A stretch of 64,000 bases of DNA, from the NCBI RefSeq assembly GCF_002797445.1, contig NZ_PGEP01000001.1, positions 599,001-663,000 on the forward strand, in the 5' to 3' direction. Of this stretch, positions 1 through 8,878 are shown piece by piece. Positions within the stretch are counted from its first letter, which is position 1. Each line of letters starts with the position of its first letter. Position numbers and translations under genes: made by a program. Under the pieces are notes generated by a model. The model saw only the letters and a list, made by a program, of their open reading frames with translations, had not been told where the DNA came from and did no database searches. The stretch is from Acidovorax sp. 69. GTDB lineage: Bacteria; Pseudomonadota; Gammaproteobacteria; Burkholderiales; Burkholderiaceae_C.

Positions 1-2
1 TT

Positions 3-545
3 GTGGTTGCCAAGGCCTGGTGGCAGATGCTGGGGCTGGTGTACGCCGCGGTCGTCGTGCTCTCGTTCATCACGTTCAGGTCCTGGCGTGCCGTGGTCGT
101 GGCCATCTTGCCTTTGCTGTTGACCTCGGTTCTCGCCGAAGCGCTCATGGTGATGCTGGGTATCGGCGTGAAGGTGGCAACCCTGCCCGTGATCGCACTG
201 GGCGTGGGCATCGGTATCGACTACGCCCTGTACATCCTCTCCATCACGCTGGCCCGTCTGCGCATGGGAGAGTCGCTCTCTGCCGCTTACCAGCATGCCC
301 TGCTGTTCACCGGCAAGGTCGTCATGCTGACGGGCGTGACCCTGGCCGCCGGCGTCTTCACCTGGGTCTTCAGCCCGATCCAGTTCCAGGCCGACATGGG
401 CCTGCTGCTGGCGTTCATGTTCCTTCTCAACATGCTGGGCGCCCTGGTCTTGGTACCCGCTCTCGCGCACTTTCTCCTCAGGCCATCGGTGCAACGCGCC
501 ACGGCCTCCAGCTCTTCCACCGTTACCGCCGCAGCAGCGGCCTAG
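3..545 (+). CDS. MMPL/RND-family transporter, C-terminal part (5' end outside window)
   Basis: Only the last 180 residues are present, and the reading frame is open to the left edge. The segment is almost entirely hydrophobic and forms about five membrane helices. It carries the GVGIGIDYALY motif (about residues 68-78), typical of a proton-relay helix in RND/MMPL exporters (HpnN, MmpL, SSD-like permeases). An Ala-rich cytoplasmic tail ends the protein. It lies 6 bp before the hydrolase gene and probably shares its transcript. A role as exporter or importer for the block 1 substrate is inference. The internal GTG at position 3 is not a credible start. Confidence 0.8.
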   Translation: MVAKAWWQMLGLVYAAVVVLSFITFRSWRAVVVAILPLLLTSVLAEALMVMLGIGVKVATLPVIALGVGIGIDYALYILSITLARLRMGESLSAAYQHALLFTGKVVMLTGVTLAAGVFTWVFSPIQFQADMGLLLAFMFLLNMLGALVLVPALAHFLLRPSVQRATASSSSTVTAAAAA

Positions 546-551
546 TTCCCC

Positions 552-1709
552 ATGTTCAAGTATTTCCCAACCAACTACGTCTGGAACCTGTCCGTCGATC
601 TGGCCATCGAAATGGGCGCCCGCATGGGCGAGATCGAAGCAATGTGCGCTCCGTTGCAGGAGGCTGCCAAGGCACCAGACGCAGCAGGCACCGCAGCATT
701 CCGCGAAACATGGGCGCGAATGGCAGACAAGCTGTGCGAACTCGCTGCCGAAGATGAGGCCGCAGGCCGCGCTCTGTCCGCCGGAGAGAAGTACAGCCGC
801 GCAGCCACCTACTATCTGACCGCTGAGCGGTTGCAGGCCCACGGCGCACCTGGCAGGACGGCACTTTACGGCCGCTTTCTGGAGGTATTTGCGAAGGGGC
901 TGCAGCTGGGCCGCGAGAACTGCACTCGTGTCGAGATTCCCTATGAGGGCAAGCACCTGTCCGCGCTCTATGTGCGGGCTGAAGGCGTGAACGGGCCTGC
1001 CCCGATCCTGGTGCAAGTCAATGGCCTGGACTCCACCAAGGAGATGAAATACCGCGTTGGCCTGCCAAGTTGGCTGTCGCGCCGTGGTGTGAGTTCACTC
1101 ATCGTTGATCAGCCTGGAACCGGAGAAGCATTGCGCCTTCACGGCATGACAGCGCGCTTTGACAGTGAGCACTGGGCAAGCCGCATCGTCGACTGGCTCG
1201 AACAGCAGCCGGACGTGGACTGCAAGCGGATTGGCCTTGAAGGCGTGTCGCTCGGTGGCTACTACTGCCCGCGCGCGGTGGCGTTCGAACCGCGGTTCGC
1301 CTGCGGGGTCGTTTGGGGCGCGAACCACGATTGGCGGGATGTGCAGAAAAAGCGCCTCGCCAAGGAAGGCAGCCTCCCTGTCCCGCACTACTGGGAGCAC
1401 GTGCGCTGGGTCTGGGGTGCGAAGGACATGGATGACTTCATGCGCATCGCTGAGCAAGTGCATCTGGACGGCGTCCTGGACCGCATCCACGTGCCTTTCC
1501 TCGTCACGCACGGAGAAAAAGACTCCCAGATTCCCCTGCAGTGGGCGCACCGGACTTACGAACAGCTGGTCAACAGCCCAAAGCGAGAACTCAAAGTCTT
1601 CACCGAGCGAGAAGGCGGCGTCCAGCACAGCAGCTTCGACAACAGCATCAACGCAGGCCACTACATCGCCGACTGGGTGGCCGAGACCCTGGGCGGTCAT
1701 ACCGCCTGA
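552..1709 (+). CDS. alpha/beta-hydrolase, FrsA / dihydropseudooxynicotine-hydrolase type
   Basis: A 385-residue protein with an N-terminal helical region of about 130 residues and then an alpha/beta-hydrolase fold. The nucleophile elbow GVSLGGYY gives Ser233, and Asp324 (HGEKDSQIP) and His359 (GVQHSSFD) complete a plausible triad. This architecture is typical of FrsA-like esterases and of 2,6-dihydropseudooxynicotine hydrolase, which cleaves a C-C bond next to a ketone. In an operon with an extradiol-type dioxygenase it may hydrolyse a ring-cleavage product, but the substrate cannot be read from sequence. Confidence 0.85.
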   Translation: MFKYFPTNYVWNLSVDLAIEMGARMGEIEAMCAPLQEAAKAPDAAGTAAFRETWARMADKLCELAAEDEAAGRALSAGEKYSRAATYYLTAERLQAHGAPGRTALYGRFLEVFAKGLQLGRENCTRVEIPYEGKHLSALYVRAEGVNGPAPILVQVNGLDSTKEMKYRVGLPSWLSRRGVSSLIVDQPGTGEALRLHGMTARFDSEHWASRIVDWLEQQPDVDCKRIGLEGVSLGGYYCPRAVAFEPRFACGVVWGANHDWRDVQKKRLAKEGSLPVPHYWEHVRWVWGAKDMDDFMRIAEQVHLDGVLDRIHVPFLVTHGEKDSQIPLQWAHRTYEQLVNSPKRELKVFTEREGGVQHSSFDNSINAGHYIADWVAETLGGHTA

Positions 1710-1740
1710 GCCCGAAAAGCAAGACCTAGGAAACACACAG

Positions 1741-2688
1741 ATGAAAATCATCGGACCCGATGCACTCGTATTCGGAGTGGACGACGTAGCTGCCTGCGAG
1801 CAGTACCTGACCGACTATGGTCTCACCCGCAGCGACGCGCCGGGGCAACAGGGCCGCTTTGAGGCGCTCGACGGCACATCGGTGGTGGTACTCGCGAAGG
1901 ATGATCCATCGCTGCCAGCCCCCATGGGCACGGCCAGCATGCTGCGCGAAACGGTGTACGGTGTAGCCAACCAGGAGAGCCTGGATGCCATCGAGGCTGA
2001 ACTGGCGAAGGACCGGCAGGTCCGCCGCACGGACGGAGTGCTGCGCGCGGTCGATGACATGGGGTTCGCGCTCGCGTTCCAGGTGACCGTGCGCAAACCG
2101 ATCTCCTTGCCAGCCGAATCGGTGAACGCACCTGGCGCGGCGCCGCAGCGTGGCGCCAATGCGCTGGGCCTTTCGACGGACATGGCGGCCAAGCCGCGAT
2201 CCCTCTCTCACGTTGTCTACTTCGTTCCCGATGCGGTCAAGGCCGAGGCGTTCTACGAACGGCTGGGATTCGTATGCACCGACCGTTTCACCGGTGTCGG
2301 CCCTTTTCTGCGGCCTGCGGGTACCAGCGATCACCACACGCTGTTCATGATCCAGACGCCCCCTTTCATGAAGGGGTGCGAGCACTTCACCTTTCACATG
2401 GGCGGGCCTACCGAGGTCATGCTGGCCGGCACCCGCTTCGTGGAAAAGGGGTACCAGAGTTTCTGGGGGCCCGGGCGTCACCGCTTCGGCAGCAACTGGT
2501 TCTGGTACTTCAATTCGCCGCTGGGCTGCCATGTCGAGTACGACGCGGACATGGACCTGCACGACGAGGCCTGGGTGGCTCGGGAGGCTCCCATGAGCGC
2601 GGACGCTTCGCAATTGTTCTTGTTCCAGCACCGCGAGAAGTGGGCGCCTTCGGGGCCACCTCCAGGAGCTGGTGCGGCAAAGGGCTGA
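1741..2688 (+). CDS. two-domain VOC protein, type I extradiol dioxygenase-like
   Basis: A 315-residue protein made of two vicinal-oxygen-chelate modules. The ATG at 1741 follows AGGAAAC; the longer reading frame overlaps the hydrolase gene and is not used. The C-terminal module has candidate Fe/Mn ligands His157 (LSHVVY), His215 (EHFTFH) and Glu266 (CHVEY). Their spacing closely matches the H155/H214/E267 triad of homoprotocatechuate 2,3-dioxygenase. It probably opens a catechol-type ring made by the FAD hydroxylase downstream. The N-terminal module is degenerate, as is usual in BphC-like enzymes. Confidence 0.8.
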   Translation: MKIIGPDALVFGVDDVAACEQYLTDYGLTRSDAPGQQGRFEALDGTSVVVLAKDDPSLPAPMGTASMLRETVYGVANQESLDAIEAELAKDRQVRRTDGVLRAVDDMGFALAFQVTVRKPISLPAESVNAPGAAPQRGANALGLSTDMAAKPRSLSHVVYFVPDAVKAEAFYERLGFVCTDRFTGVGPFLRPAGTSDHHTLFMIQTPPFMKGCEHFTFHMGGPTEVMLAGTRFVEKGYQSFWGPGRHRFGSNWFWYFNSPLGCHVEYDADMDLHDEAWVAREAPMSADASQLFLFQHREKWAPSGPPPGAGAAKG

Positions 2689-2690
2689 TC

Positions 2691-3041
2691 GTGAGACTGT
2701 GCCATCTCCGGGACCTTCCTCGGAATGGAGCGCGCGGGTTCGATCCTCACGGCGAAGGGCAGGACAGCGTTTTCATCGTGATGTGCGAAGGAGAGCCACT
2801 CGCCTATGCCGATTCGTGCCCGCACCACGGGACACCGATGGCGTGGCGCAAGGACCAATACCTCAACGCGGCTGGAGATCGCATCGTCTGCGCCGCCCAC
2901 GGCGCGCATTTCGAGATCTCGACGGGCATATGCACCTTGGGGCCCTGCCTGGGTGATGCGCTGACCCCCATTGAGATCCATGTTGAGCGTGGCGGAGAGA
3001 TTCACGCCCGACTACAAAACTACAAGGAGACAAGTTCATGA
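2691..3041 (+). CDS. Rieske [2Fe-2S] ferredoxin
   Basis: A 116-residue protein from GTG 2691, two bases after the dioxygenase stop. It has both Rieske boxes, CPHHG (C-x-H) and CAAHGAHF (C-x2-H), in a single small domain, so it is a soluble electron-transfer ferredoxin rather than an oxygenase alpha subunit. The usual Rieske partner (an oxygenase alpha subunit) is not in this operon. Its natural acceptor is therefore unclear; it may reactivate the iron of the neighbouring dioxygenase. Its stop overlaps the next start (ATGA). Confidence 0.85.
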   Translation: MRLCHLRDLPRNGARGFDPHGEGQDSVFIVMCEGEPLAYADSCPHHGTPMAWRKDQYLNAAGDRIVCAAHGAHFEISTGICTLGPCLGDALTPIEIHVERGGEIHARLQNYKETSS

Positions 3042-4168
3042 GTTCACTGTTTCGCCGCATCCTGATCATTGGCGGCGGGTTTTCCGGGATGGCCGCTGCC
3101 ATCGAGTTGCGCAAGCAAGGCATCGCGGTCGATCTGGTCGAGATCGATCCCGGTTGGCGCAGCTACGGCGCGGGCATCAGCCTGGGCGGTGCAACACTGC
3201 GAGCCTTTCGCCAACTGGGAGTTCTGGACGAATTTCTTTCTCAAGGCAGTGCCGCGGATGGAGTGCACCTATGCAGCCCCATGGGTGACAGGATTGGCAA
3301 CTTGCCTACGCCGCGTATCGCCGGGCCCGATGTCCCCGGTGGTGGCGCCATCTTGCGTCCAATACTTGCGAAGATCCTTGCCGATGCAACGCGCGCCTCG
3401 GGCGCCGATGTGCGTCTGGGATGCAGCTTTACCAAGATCCACCAGGACGCTGAAGGTGCAGAAGTGCACTTCACTGACGGCCAAAGCCGTCGCTACGACT
3501 TGGTGATTGGCGCAGATGGGTTGTACTCCACGGTTCGCGAAGCGATCTTTCCCGACTCAGAAAAGCCGAAGTACAGCGGTCAGGCTGTATGGCGCGCCGT
3601 CTTGCCACGTCCCGCCGAGGTGGAGACGGCCACGATGTGGCTGGGCCCTCGGATAAAGCCAGGCGTCAACCCTGTGTCCAAGTCCGAGATGTACCTTTTC
3701 GTCACAGAGCCACGGCCAAGCAATGTGCACGTTGAGCCATCGACATTCGCGAGCCATCTGCGTGGGCTACTCGATGACTTCCCGGCGCCGGCACTGCAGC
3801 GAATCAAGTCGCAGATCGGGCCTGATTCGCAGATCGTCTATCGCCCCCTTGAAGGCCTGCTTCTGCCGCGGCCCTGGTTCAAGGGGCGGGTGGTGCTCAT
3901 CGGTGACACCGTCCATGCGACCACGCCGCACCTGGCTTCTGGCGCCTGCATCGGTATTGAGGATGCACTGGTGCTCGCGGAGGAATTGGGCCGTGCTGTG
4001 GAGGTCGAGACCGCGCTTGCCTCATTCGAAAATCGTCGCTGGGAGCGCTGCCGTATGGTCGTCGAGAACTCGGCACGTCTGGGTGAGATCGAGATTGCCG
4101 GGGGTGACAAGGAAGAGCATTCGCGCATCATGCGCGAGTCGTTGATGACTTTGGCTCAGGCTATCTGA
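3038..4168 (+). CDS. FAD-dependent aromatic hydroxylase (PHBH fold)
   Basis: A 376-residue flavoprotein monooxygenase. The dinucleotide motif IIGGGFSG lies near the N-terminus, the DG motif is VIGADGLYSTVR, and the second FAD motif is GRVVLIGDTVHATTPHLASG. No signal peptide or membrane segment is present, so it is cytosolic and presumably NAD(P)H-dependent. It overlaps the ferredoxin gene by 4 bp, so the two are probably translationally coupled. In context it would hydroxylate the aromatic ring before extradiol cleavage. The substrate is unknown. Confidence 0.88.
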   Translation: MSSLFRRILIIGGGFSGMAAAIELRKQGIAVDLVEIDPGWRSYGAGISLGGATLRAFRQLGVLDEFLSQGSAADGVHLCSPMGDRIGNLPTPRIAGPDVPGGGAILRPILAKILADATRASGADVRLGCSFTKIHQDAEGAEVHFTDGQSRRYDLVIGADGLYSTVREAIFPDSEKPKYSGQAVWRAVLPRPAEVETATMWLGPRIKPGVNPVSKSEMYLFVTEPRPSNVHVEPSTFASHLRGLLDDFPAPALQRIKSQIGPDSQIVYRPLEGLLLPRPWFKGRVVLIGDTVHATTPHLASGACIGIEDALVLAEELGRAVEVETALASFENRRWERCRMVVENSARLGEIEIAGGDKEEHSRIMRESLMTLAQAI

Positions 4169-4178
4169 GGGTTTCAAC

Positions 4179-5339
4179 ATGGTTGCTACTACTTCGTTTC
4201 GAGGCCGTGCCGCCCTCATGGCGGGCCATTGCGCCGGCATGGTGGATCTTGTCGCCCTTCCTGTGTGGGTGGGAGTACTGATCTCTTTCTACCGCTTCGA
4301 CCCGCAGCAAGCTGGCTTGCTGGCAACACTGTTTCTCGCCGGAGCGGTCGGCGCAAGCCTCTTTCTAGCGCCGATATTCCATCTGCTGGTTGGACGGTGG
4401 GTTGCAGCAGTTGGGTTTGGGTTGGCTGCTCTGGGGTTCGCTGTGGCGTCGACCACTTCGAGCTTCGGTGTGCTCGCTGTTTTGCACATCGGTGCGGGCG
4501 TGGCTGCGGGTGCTGCTTTGAGCGTGACGCATGGGACGATTGCCAGCAGCGCGAATCCACATCGGATGTTTGCTGTGGTTGGCATGGCGCTGGGCGTTTT
4601 CGGGATCGTGTTCATGGCAGCTGCGACCAACCTTGTCGCGGCGCGTGGTGGCGCAACGCTCTTTCAGATCTTCGCTGTGGTTATGGTCGCCGGCGCTGTG
4701 TTCGCGCTCCTCGGATTTCCTGAAAAGGACAAGGGGACGCTCGTCTCCCAAGATAAAGCTGCCTCCCTGAAACTGCCTCGCGCCGTCTGGTGGGGCGCTG
4801 CAGGCGTCGCCTCGATGGGTCTGGTGCAGTCGATGATGTTCAGCTTCCTGGAGAGGGTGGGGGCGGATCGAGGCTTCTCCGCACAAGCGGTGACGGCTGT
4901 GCTCATCGCACTTGGATTCGTCAATTTGATCCCTGCGGCACTTGCCGCGTGGCTGGAGAAGCGCTGGTCCGTCCGCAGCGTCCTGATGGCTGGACCTCTA
5001 GCGCAAGCGCTTCTGGTGCTAGTGATAGTCAATGGCTCGTCCTACGCCCCGTATGCAGCCGCTGCATCCGTGTTTGCAGCAGTCATGATCTTCACCCACA
5101 CGTTTGCTTTCGGAGCACTTGCCCAACTCGATCCGAGTGGTCGAGCACTGTCGGCGACCCCCGCAATGTTGATGGTCGGTGCGGCCATCGGGCCCATTCT
5201 CGGCGGGACGCTGGTCAAGCAGTTTGGTTACGAAAGCCTTGGACTCGCTGCTGTCGCTATCGATGCCTTGGCCATCTACGCCTTCACACGTATTCCCAAA
5301 TCGTCGGGACAAAAGAACCTTATTGGAGCAACCGTATGA
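4179..5339 (+). CDS. MFS transporter
   Basis: A 386-residue polytopic protein with about 12 predicted membrane helices and a polar central loop (PEKDKGTLVSQDKAASLK). This layout fits the major facilitator superfamily (YbfB/YajR-like size). It sits within the catabolic operon between the hydroxylase and a Bug protein, so uptake or efflux of the pathway substrate is likely. Its stop overlaps the start of the next gene (ATGA). Confidence 0.85.
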   Translation: MVATTSFRGRAALMAGHCAGMVDLVALPVWVGVLISFYRFDPQQAGLLATLFLAGAVGASLFLAPIFHLLVGRWVAAVGFGLAALGFAVASTTSSFGVLAVLHIGAGVAAGAALSVTHGTIASSANPHRMFAVVGMALGVFGIVFMAAATNLVAARGGATLFQIFAVVMVAGAVFALLGFPEKDKGTLVSQDKAASLKLPRAVWWGAAGVASMGLVQSMMFSFLERVGADRGFSAQAVTAVLIALGFVNLIPAALAAWLEKRWSVRSVLMAGPLAQALLVLVIVNGSSYAPYAAAASVFAAVMIFTHTFAFGALAQLDPSGRALSATPAMLMVGAAIGPILGGTLVKQFGYESLGLAAVAIDALAIYAFTRIPKSSGQKNLIGATV

Positions 5340-6349
5340 GTAAACAACAACACACGACCACTCGGCCGGCATTGAGCCGGCGAGCCCTGCTTGTATCGCT
5401 GGCTGGTACCGGCCTGGGCTCCTTTGCCGTCGCCCAAGAGGGGCGCCACGTGACGATCATCGTTCCGCAGCCAGCAGGAAACCCCAGCGACGTGTTTGCC
5501 CGAAAGCTCCAGATCCAGCTTCAGAAGTCGCTGGGCCAGACGGTGATTGTGGAGAACATGCCCGGAGCAGGCGGCTCGATCGGAGTCCAAAAGATGCTTA
5601 ACGCCCCTTTGGACGGACTGACCGCAGTGATGGTGTCTCAGACGGAGCCCATCCTCACACCTGCATCCCTCGCCAGCGTCCGCTACAAGCCCGAGCAGAT
5701 GAAGCCTGTAGGCCTGCTTGGGCGCACAAGCTATGTGCTTGCCGGCCGGCCCGACCTGGCTGCGCAAAAGCATTCGGAGCTGTTGACCTTGGCGCGAGCG
5801 GCGGACAAAACCGGCAAACCCCTCACCTTCGGCCATATCGGACCCGGATCGATGATTCATCTGATGGGCGCGCAGTGGGCTCGCATGTGCGGCGTCCAAC
5901 TCGTTCACGTTCCCTACCGTGGCGTTCCACCCGCCGTCCAGGATCTGGCAGGAGGACAGATTGACCTTTCATTTGTCCCCCTCGGCGGCCTGGCGCTTGA
6001 TCTCATCACCACCGGCAAGCTGCGCGCTTTCGGCAGTACTGCGGACCAATCTCCCGCGCTTTTGCCGAAGGTTCCCCCACTGAAGACCCTGGATACTGCT
6101 TTGCAGTCGTTCGTCCACACGGCGTGGGGTGCGCTGCTGGTGTCTCGCGCGACGCCGGATGCCGCACTCAAACGCTTGCACCAGGCCTTCGAGGCGGCCA
6201 TGCGGGATCAGGAAGTGCAAGCGTTCCTGAAAAGCCAGGGAACCGACCCGCAAGCTCCATTGTCACTGGCAGCGCTAGACAAATTTTACGAAGCGGAAGT
6301 CCAAAAGCACCAGGCGCTCGCCCGCGCCGTTGGTGTCGTTCCCGAATGA
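5336..6349 (+). CDS. Bug/TctC-family periplasmic solute-binding protein
   Basis: A 337-residue protein starting at the ATG that overlaps the MFS stop. The N-terminus has twin arginines (SRRALLVSLAG) and a cleavage site after VAQ. The family fold is supported by the IIVPQPAGNPSDVFARKL and ENMPGAGGSIG motifs and by the VPYRGVPPAVQDLAGGQID segment. Bug proteins bind carboxylates for tripartite TctABC transporters, but no tctA or tctB gene is near. It is the first of three such paralogues in this block. Confidence 0.9.
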   Translation: MSKQQHTTTRPALSRRALLVSLAGTGLGSFAVAQEGRHVTIIVPQPAGNPSDVFARKLQIQLQKSLGQTVIVENMPGAGGSIGVQKMLNAPLDGLTAVMVSQTEPILTPASLASVRYKPEQMKPVGLLGRTSYVLAGRPDLAAQKHSELLTLARAADKTGKPLTFGHIGPGSMIHLMGAQWARMCGVQLVHVPYRGVPPAVQDLAGGQIDLSFVPLGGLALDLITTGKLRAFGSTADQSPALLPKVPPLKTLDTALQSFVHTAWGALLVSRATPDAALKRLHQAFEAAMRDQEVQAFLKSQGTDPQAPLSLAALDKFYEAEVQKHQALARAVGVVPE

Positions 6350-6368
6350 CGTACTCCAAAGCATTGCC

Positions 6369-7175
6369 ATGAAGAAGCCTCAGCACCGATTTGTAGACCT
6401 GTCGATCTACTTGGAGAACGACGTTCTGTCGGACCCTCCACCACTCGCCCCCAAGATCACGTACCAGAAGCATGCCGAGACGCTGCCGGAGTTCATGGCC
6501 ATGATTCCGGGCACCACGCCGGAGGACTATCCTGATGGCGAAGCTGCAGCGGCCGAGTGGGTGACGCTTACGACGCACAATGGCACGCACCTGGATGCTC
6601 CCTGGCATTTCCACTCCACGCAAGACGCCAAACTGGGCGGATCACGCCCTTCGATAACGATTGACCAAGTCCCGCTTGAATGGTGCTTCCAGCCCGGGGT
6701 CAAGCTGGACTTCCGCCACTTCCCCGACGGCTATGTGGCGACGGCCGCCGATGTCGAGGCAGAGCTGCAACGCATAGGGTATGAGCTGCAACCACTGGAC
6801 ATCGTTGTCGTCAACACCCGTGCTGGAAGCCGATACGGCCACCCGGATTACCTTGGCGCTGGCTGCGGCATGGGGTACGAGGCGACGATGTATCTGCTGG
6901 AGCGCGGAGTACGTCTGACCGGCACGGATGCCTGGAGCTGGGATGCCCCGTTCTCGTACACGGCTGCCAAGATTGCCGAGACTGGAAACAAGGCGCTGAT
7001 CTGGGAGGGCCACAAGGCTGGCCGCGACATTGGCTATTGCCACTTGGAGAAGCTGCACAACCTGGAGTCAATTCCCGCCACGGGCTTCACCATTAGCTGC
7101 TTCCCGCACAAGATCCGTGGCGCGTCTGCCGGATGGACCCGCGCGGTTGCCATTTTCAGTGAGGAGTCGGCGTGA
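6369..7175 (+). CDS. cyclase-family metal-dependent hydrolase (KynB-like)
   Basis: A 268-residue protein. The signature H-x-GTH-x-D-x3-H is visible as His70, His74, Asp76 and His80 in the segment THNGTHLDAPWH, which binds divalent metal in N-formylkynurenine formamidase (KynB) and related cyclases. ATG 6369 is preferred over the upstream in-frame start at 6330, which lies inside the Bug gene. It overlaps the cupin gene by 4 bp. It probably hydrolyses an amide, ester or lactone intermediate of the pathway; the exact reaction is unknown. Confidence 0.85.
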   Translation: MKKPQHRFVDLSIYLENDVLSDPPPLAPKITYQKHAETLPEFMAMIPGTTPEDYPDGEAAAAEWVTLTTHNGTHLDAPWHFHSTQDAKLGGSRPSITIDQVPLEWCFQPGVKLDFRHFPDGYVATAADVEAELQRIGYELQPLDIVVVNTRAGSRYGHPDYLGAGCGMGYEATMYLLERGVRLTGTDAWSWDAPFSYTAAKIAETGNKALIWEGHKAGRDIGYCHLEKLHNLESIPATGFTISCFPHKIRGASAGWTRAVAIFSEESA

Positions 7176-7750
7176 CTCTGCCCCCCATTCACCGCGTGGT
7201 CACCGGCCACAACGCGCAAGGCCAGGCGGTGGTCAGCAGCAGTGGGCCGTTGCCTAAGGTGGTCGAGCTCGATGCGGTGCCCGGCACCGTATTTCATGAG
7301 GTGTGGAGTACTTCCGAGACGCCGGCCCGCATTTCGAACGGCGCTGATCCCACCACTGGATCGTTGATCCTGCCTCCGCCAGCGGGCGGCACTCGCATCA
7401 GGTTTGTCGACATTCCGCCGGACACCGAAGAGTTCCTGTCGCGTGGCGCAGAGCGGATGCAGCAAGCGTTCGAACAAATCGGCGACGTGGAAGCTTCCAC
7501 CGTGAAGCACAACTCTCCCCATCCCTTGATGCACCGGACTGAATCCGTCGACTACGGGGTGGTGATCGAGGGAGAGCTTACGCTGGTGCTCGACGAGGGC
7601 GAGGTGCAACTGCGCGCGGGGAGCGTGGTTGTCCAAAGAGGAACCAACCATGCCTGGGCGAACCGGTCGGATCGCATTTGCCGAATGCTATTTGTGCTCA
7701 TCGCTGGTGAATACGAAGACGAAATTGGCGCTGCCTCGAAGGTAGCTTGA
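7172..7750 (+). CDS. cupin-domain protein
   Basis: A 192-residue protein starting at GTG 7172, overlapping the cyclase stop (GTGA). The C-terminal half is a single cupin barrel: H-P-L-M-H-R-T-E-S-V-D-Y near residue 115 supplies metal-binding His residues and VQRGTNHAWAN is the second cupin box. The length is too short for a gentisate-type dioxygenase. It could be a small isomerase, decarboxylase or oxygenase of the same pathway. Confidence 0.82.
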   Translation: MTLPPIHRVVTGHNAQGQAVVSSSGPLPKVVELDAVPGTVFHEVWSTSETPARISNGADPTTGSLILPPPAGGTRIRFVDIPPDTEEFLSRGAERMQQAFEQIGDVEASTVKHNSPHPLMHRTESVDYGVVIEGELTLVLDEGEVQLRAGSVVVQRGTNHAWANRSDRICRMLFVLIAGEYEDEIGAASKVA

Positions 7751-7851
7751 AAACAAGGTGGCAAGGCGAGGCCGCAACTTTGTGGCCTGCCCTGCAGGTC
7801 TGCAACAGCAGCTAAGGCCAAGCGCTCCACAACACATACAGGAGAGCAACA

Positions 7852-8832
7852 ATGAACCCGAACCCCATCCGCCGTTCCATGGTGCTTGCAGCCTTGTCGG
7901 CGCCCGCATGGGCCGCCGCTGCATGGCCCACGAAGCCGGTCCGCATTGTGCTGCCCTTCGCTTCGGGGGGCAGTTCCGATGTCGTTGCACGTCTTCTGGC
8001 TGACAAGCTGACAGCCAGCCTGGGCAAGCCAGTGATCATCGAAGCGAAGCCCGGCGCGAACGGAATCATCGCCACTGAGGCTGTATTCCGTAGTACAGAC
8101 GGCCATACGCTGCTCATGACCAGTGCCGCGCATGCCATCAATGCGAGCCTCTATCCGAAGCTGCCCTACGACAGCTTGCGGGACTTTGCACCGGTGTCAA
8201 TGGTCGCCAGCCCTGGCCCGTTGGTGTTGGCAGTTCATTCAGGACTTCCGGTCAAAAATCTTGCAGAGCTGATCGAACTGGCCAAGCGTGAGCCTGGCAC
8301 TCTGAGCTATGCGTCTGCCGGCATCGGCAACGTGTTGCACCTGGCCGGCGAAATGCTTTCACAGCAGGCGGGAGTTCAGTTGCTACATGTGCCCTACAAG
8401 GGCGCCGCACCAGCCTTGAACGACCTCGCAGGTGGCCAGGTCAAAATGATGTTCAACAGCGCCCTGGCATTGGCTCCCATGGTCAAGGATGGACGAGTGC
8501 GGCTTTTGGCGCAGACGGGTGACCGCCGGTCTGCGGCGCTTCCTTCGACATTGCCGACGGTTGCCGAGACCCGGAGCTTGGGCGGTTTTCAGATCAGCGC
8601 GTGGTTTGGCCTCCTCGCTCCTGCGTCGCTCCCGAGTGCCGCAGTGGGTGAACTGAATGCAGCGTGCGTGGCTGCGCTCGCGCAACCGGACATGATGGAG
8701 AAGCTGGCTTTGCTCGGTAGCGCTGAACCTGCGAAGCAGACCCCGCAGGAGTTCGGCAGCTTCCTCTCGGCTGAGATCGGGCGCTACTCGCAAGTCGTCA
8801 AGTCGGCGGGCCTGAAGCTCGATCAGCCTTGA
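7852..8832 (+). CDS. Bug/TctC-family periplasmic solute-binding protein
   Basis: A 326-residue protein preceded by GGAGAGCAAC. The signal peptide is short and ends near AWAAA. Motifs include VRIVLPFASGGSSDVVARLL and VPYKGAAPALNDLAGG, diagnostic of the Bug family. It is the second paralogue in the block. With the others it presumably captures a carboxylate substrate or signals its presence, as no cognate TctAB membrane proteins are encoded here. Confidence 0.9.
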   Translation: MNPNPIRRSMVLAALSAPAWAAAAWPTKPVRIVLPFASGGSSDVVARLLADKLTASLGKPVIIEAKPGANGIIATEAVFRSTDGHTLLMTSAAHAINASLYPKLPYDSLRDFAPVSMVASPGPLVLAVHSGLPVKNLAELIELAKREPGTLSYASAGIGNVLHLAGEMLSQQAGVQLLHVPYKGAAPALNDLAGGQVKMMFNSALALAPMVKDGRVRLLAQTGDRRSAALPSTLPTVAETRSLGGFQISAWFGLLAPASLPSAAVGELNAACVAALAQPDMMEKLALLGSAEPAKQTPQEFGSFLSAEIGRYSQVVKSAGLKLDQP

Positions 8833-8878
8833 GCGGTGCAGGGCCTCATACCGTGGCGCCCCGCCGTAAAATGCATCG

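Noticed and set aside
1159..1740. 194-codon upstream extension of the VOC dioxygenase frame
   Set aside because: Ser/Thr/Arg-rich out-of-frame reading of the hydrolase gene; ATG 1741 has a ribosome site and starts the VOC fold.
7172..7750. Gentisate or salicylate 1,2-dioxygenase identity for the cupin
   Set aside because: Those enzymes are about 340-380 residues with two cupin domains; this protein is 192 residues with one.
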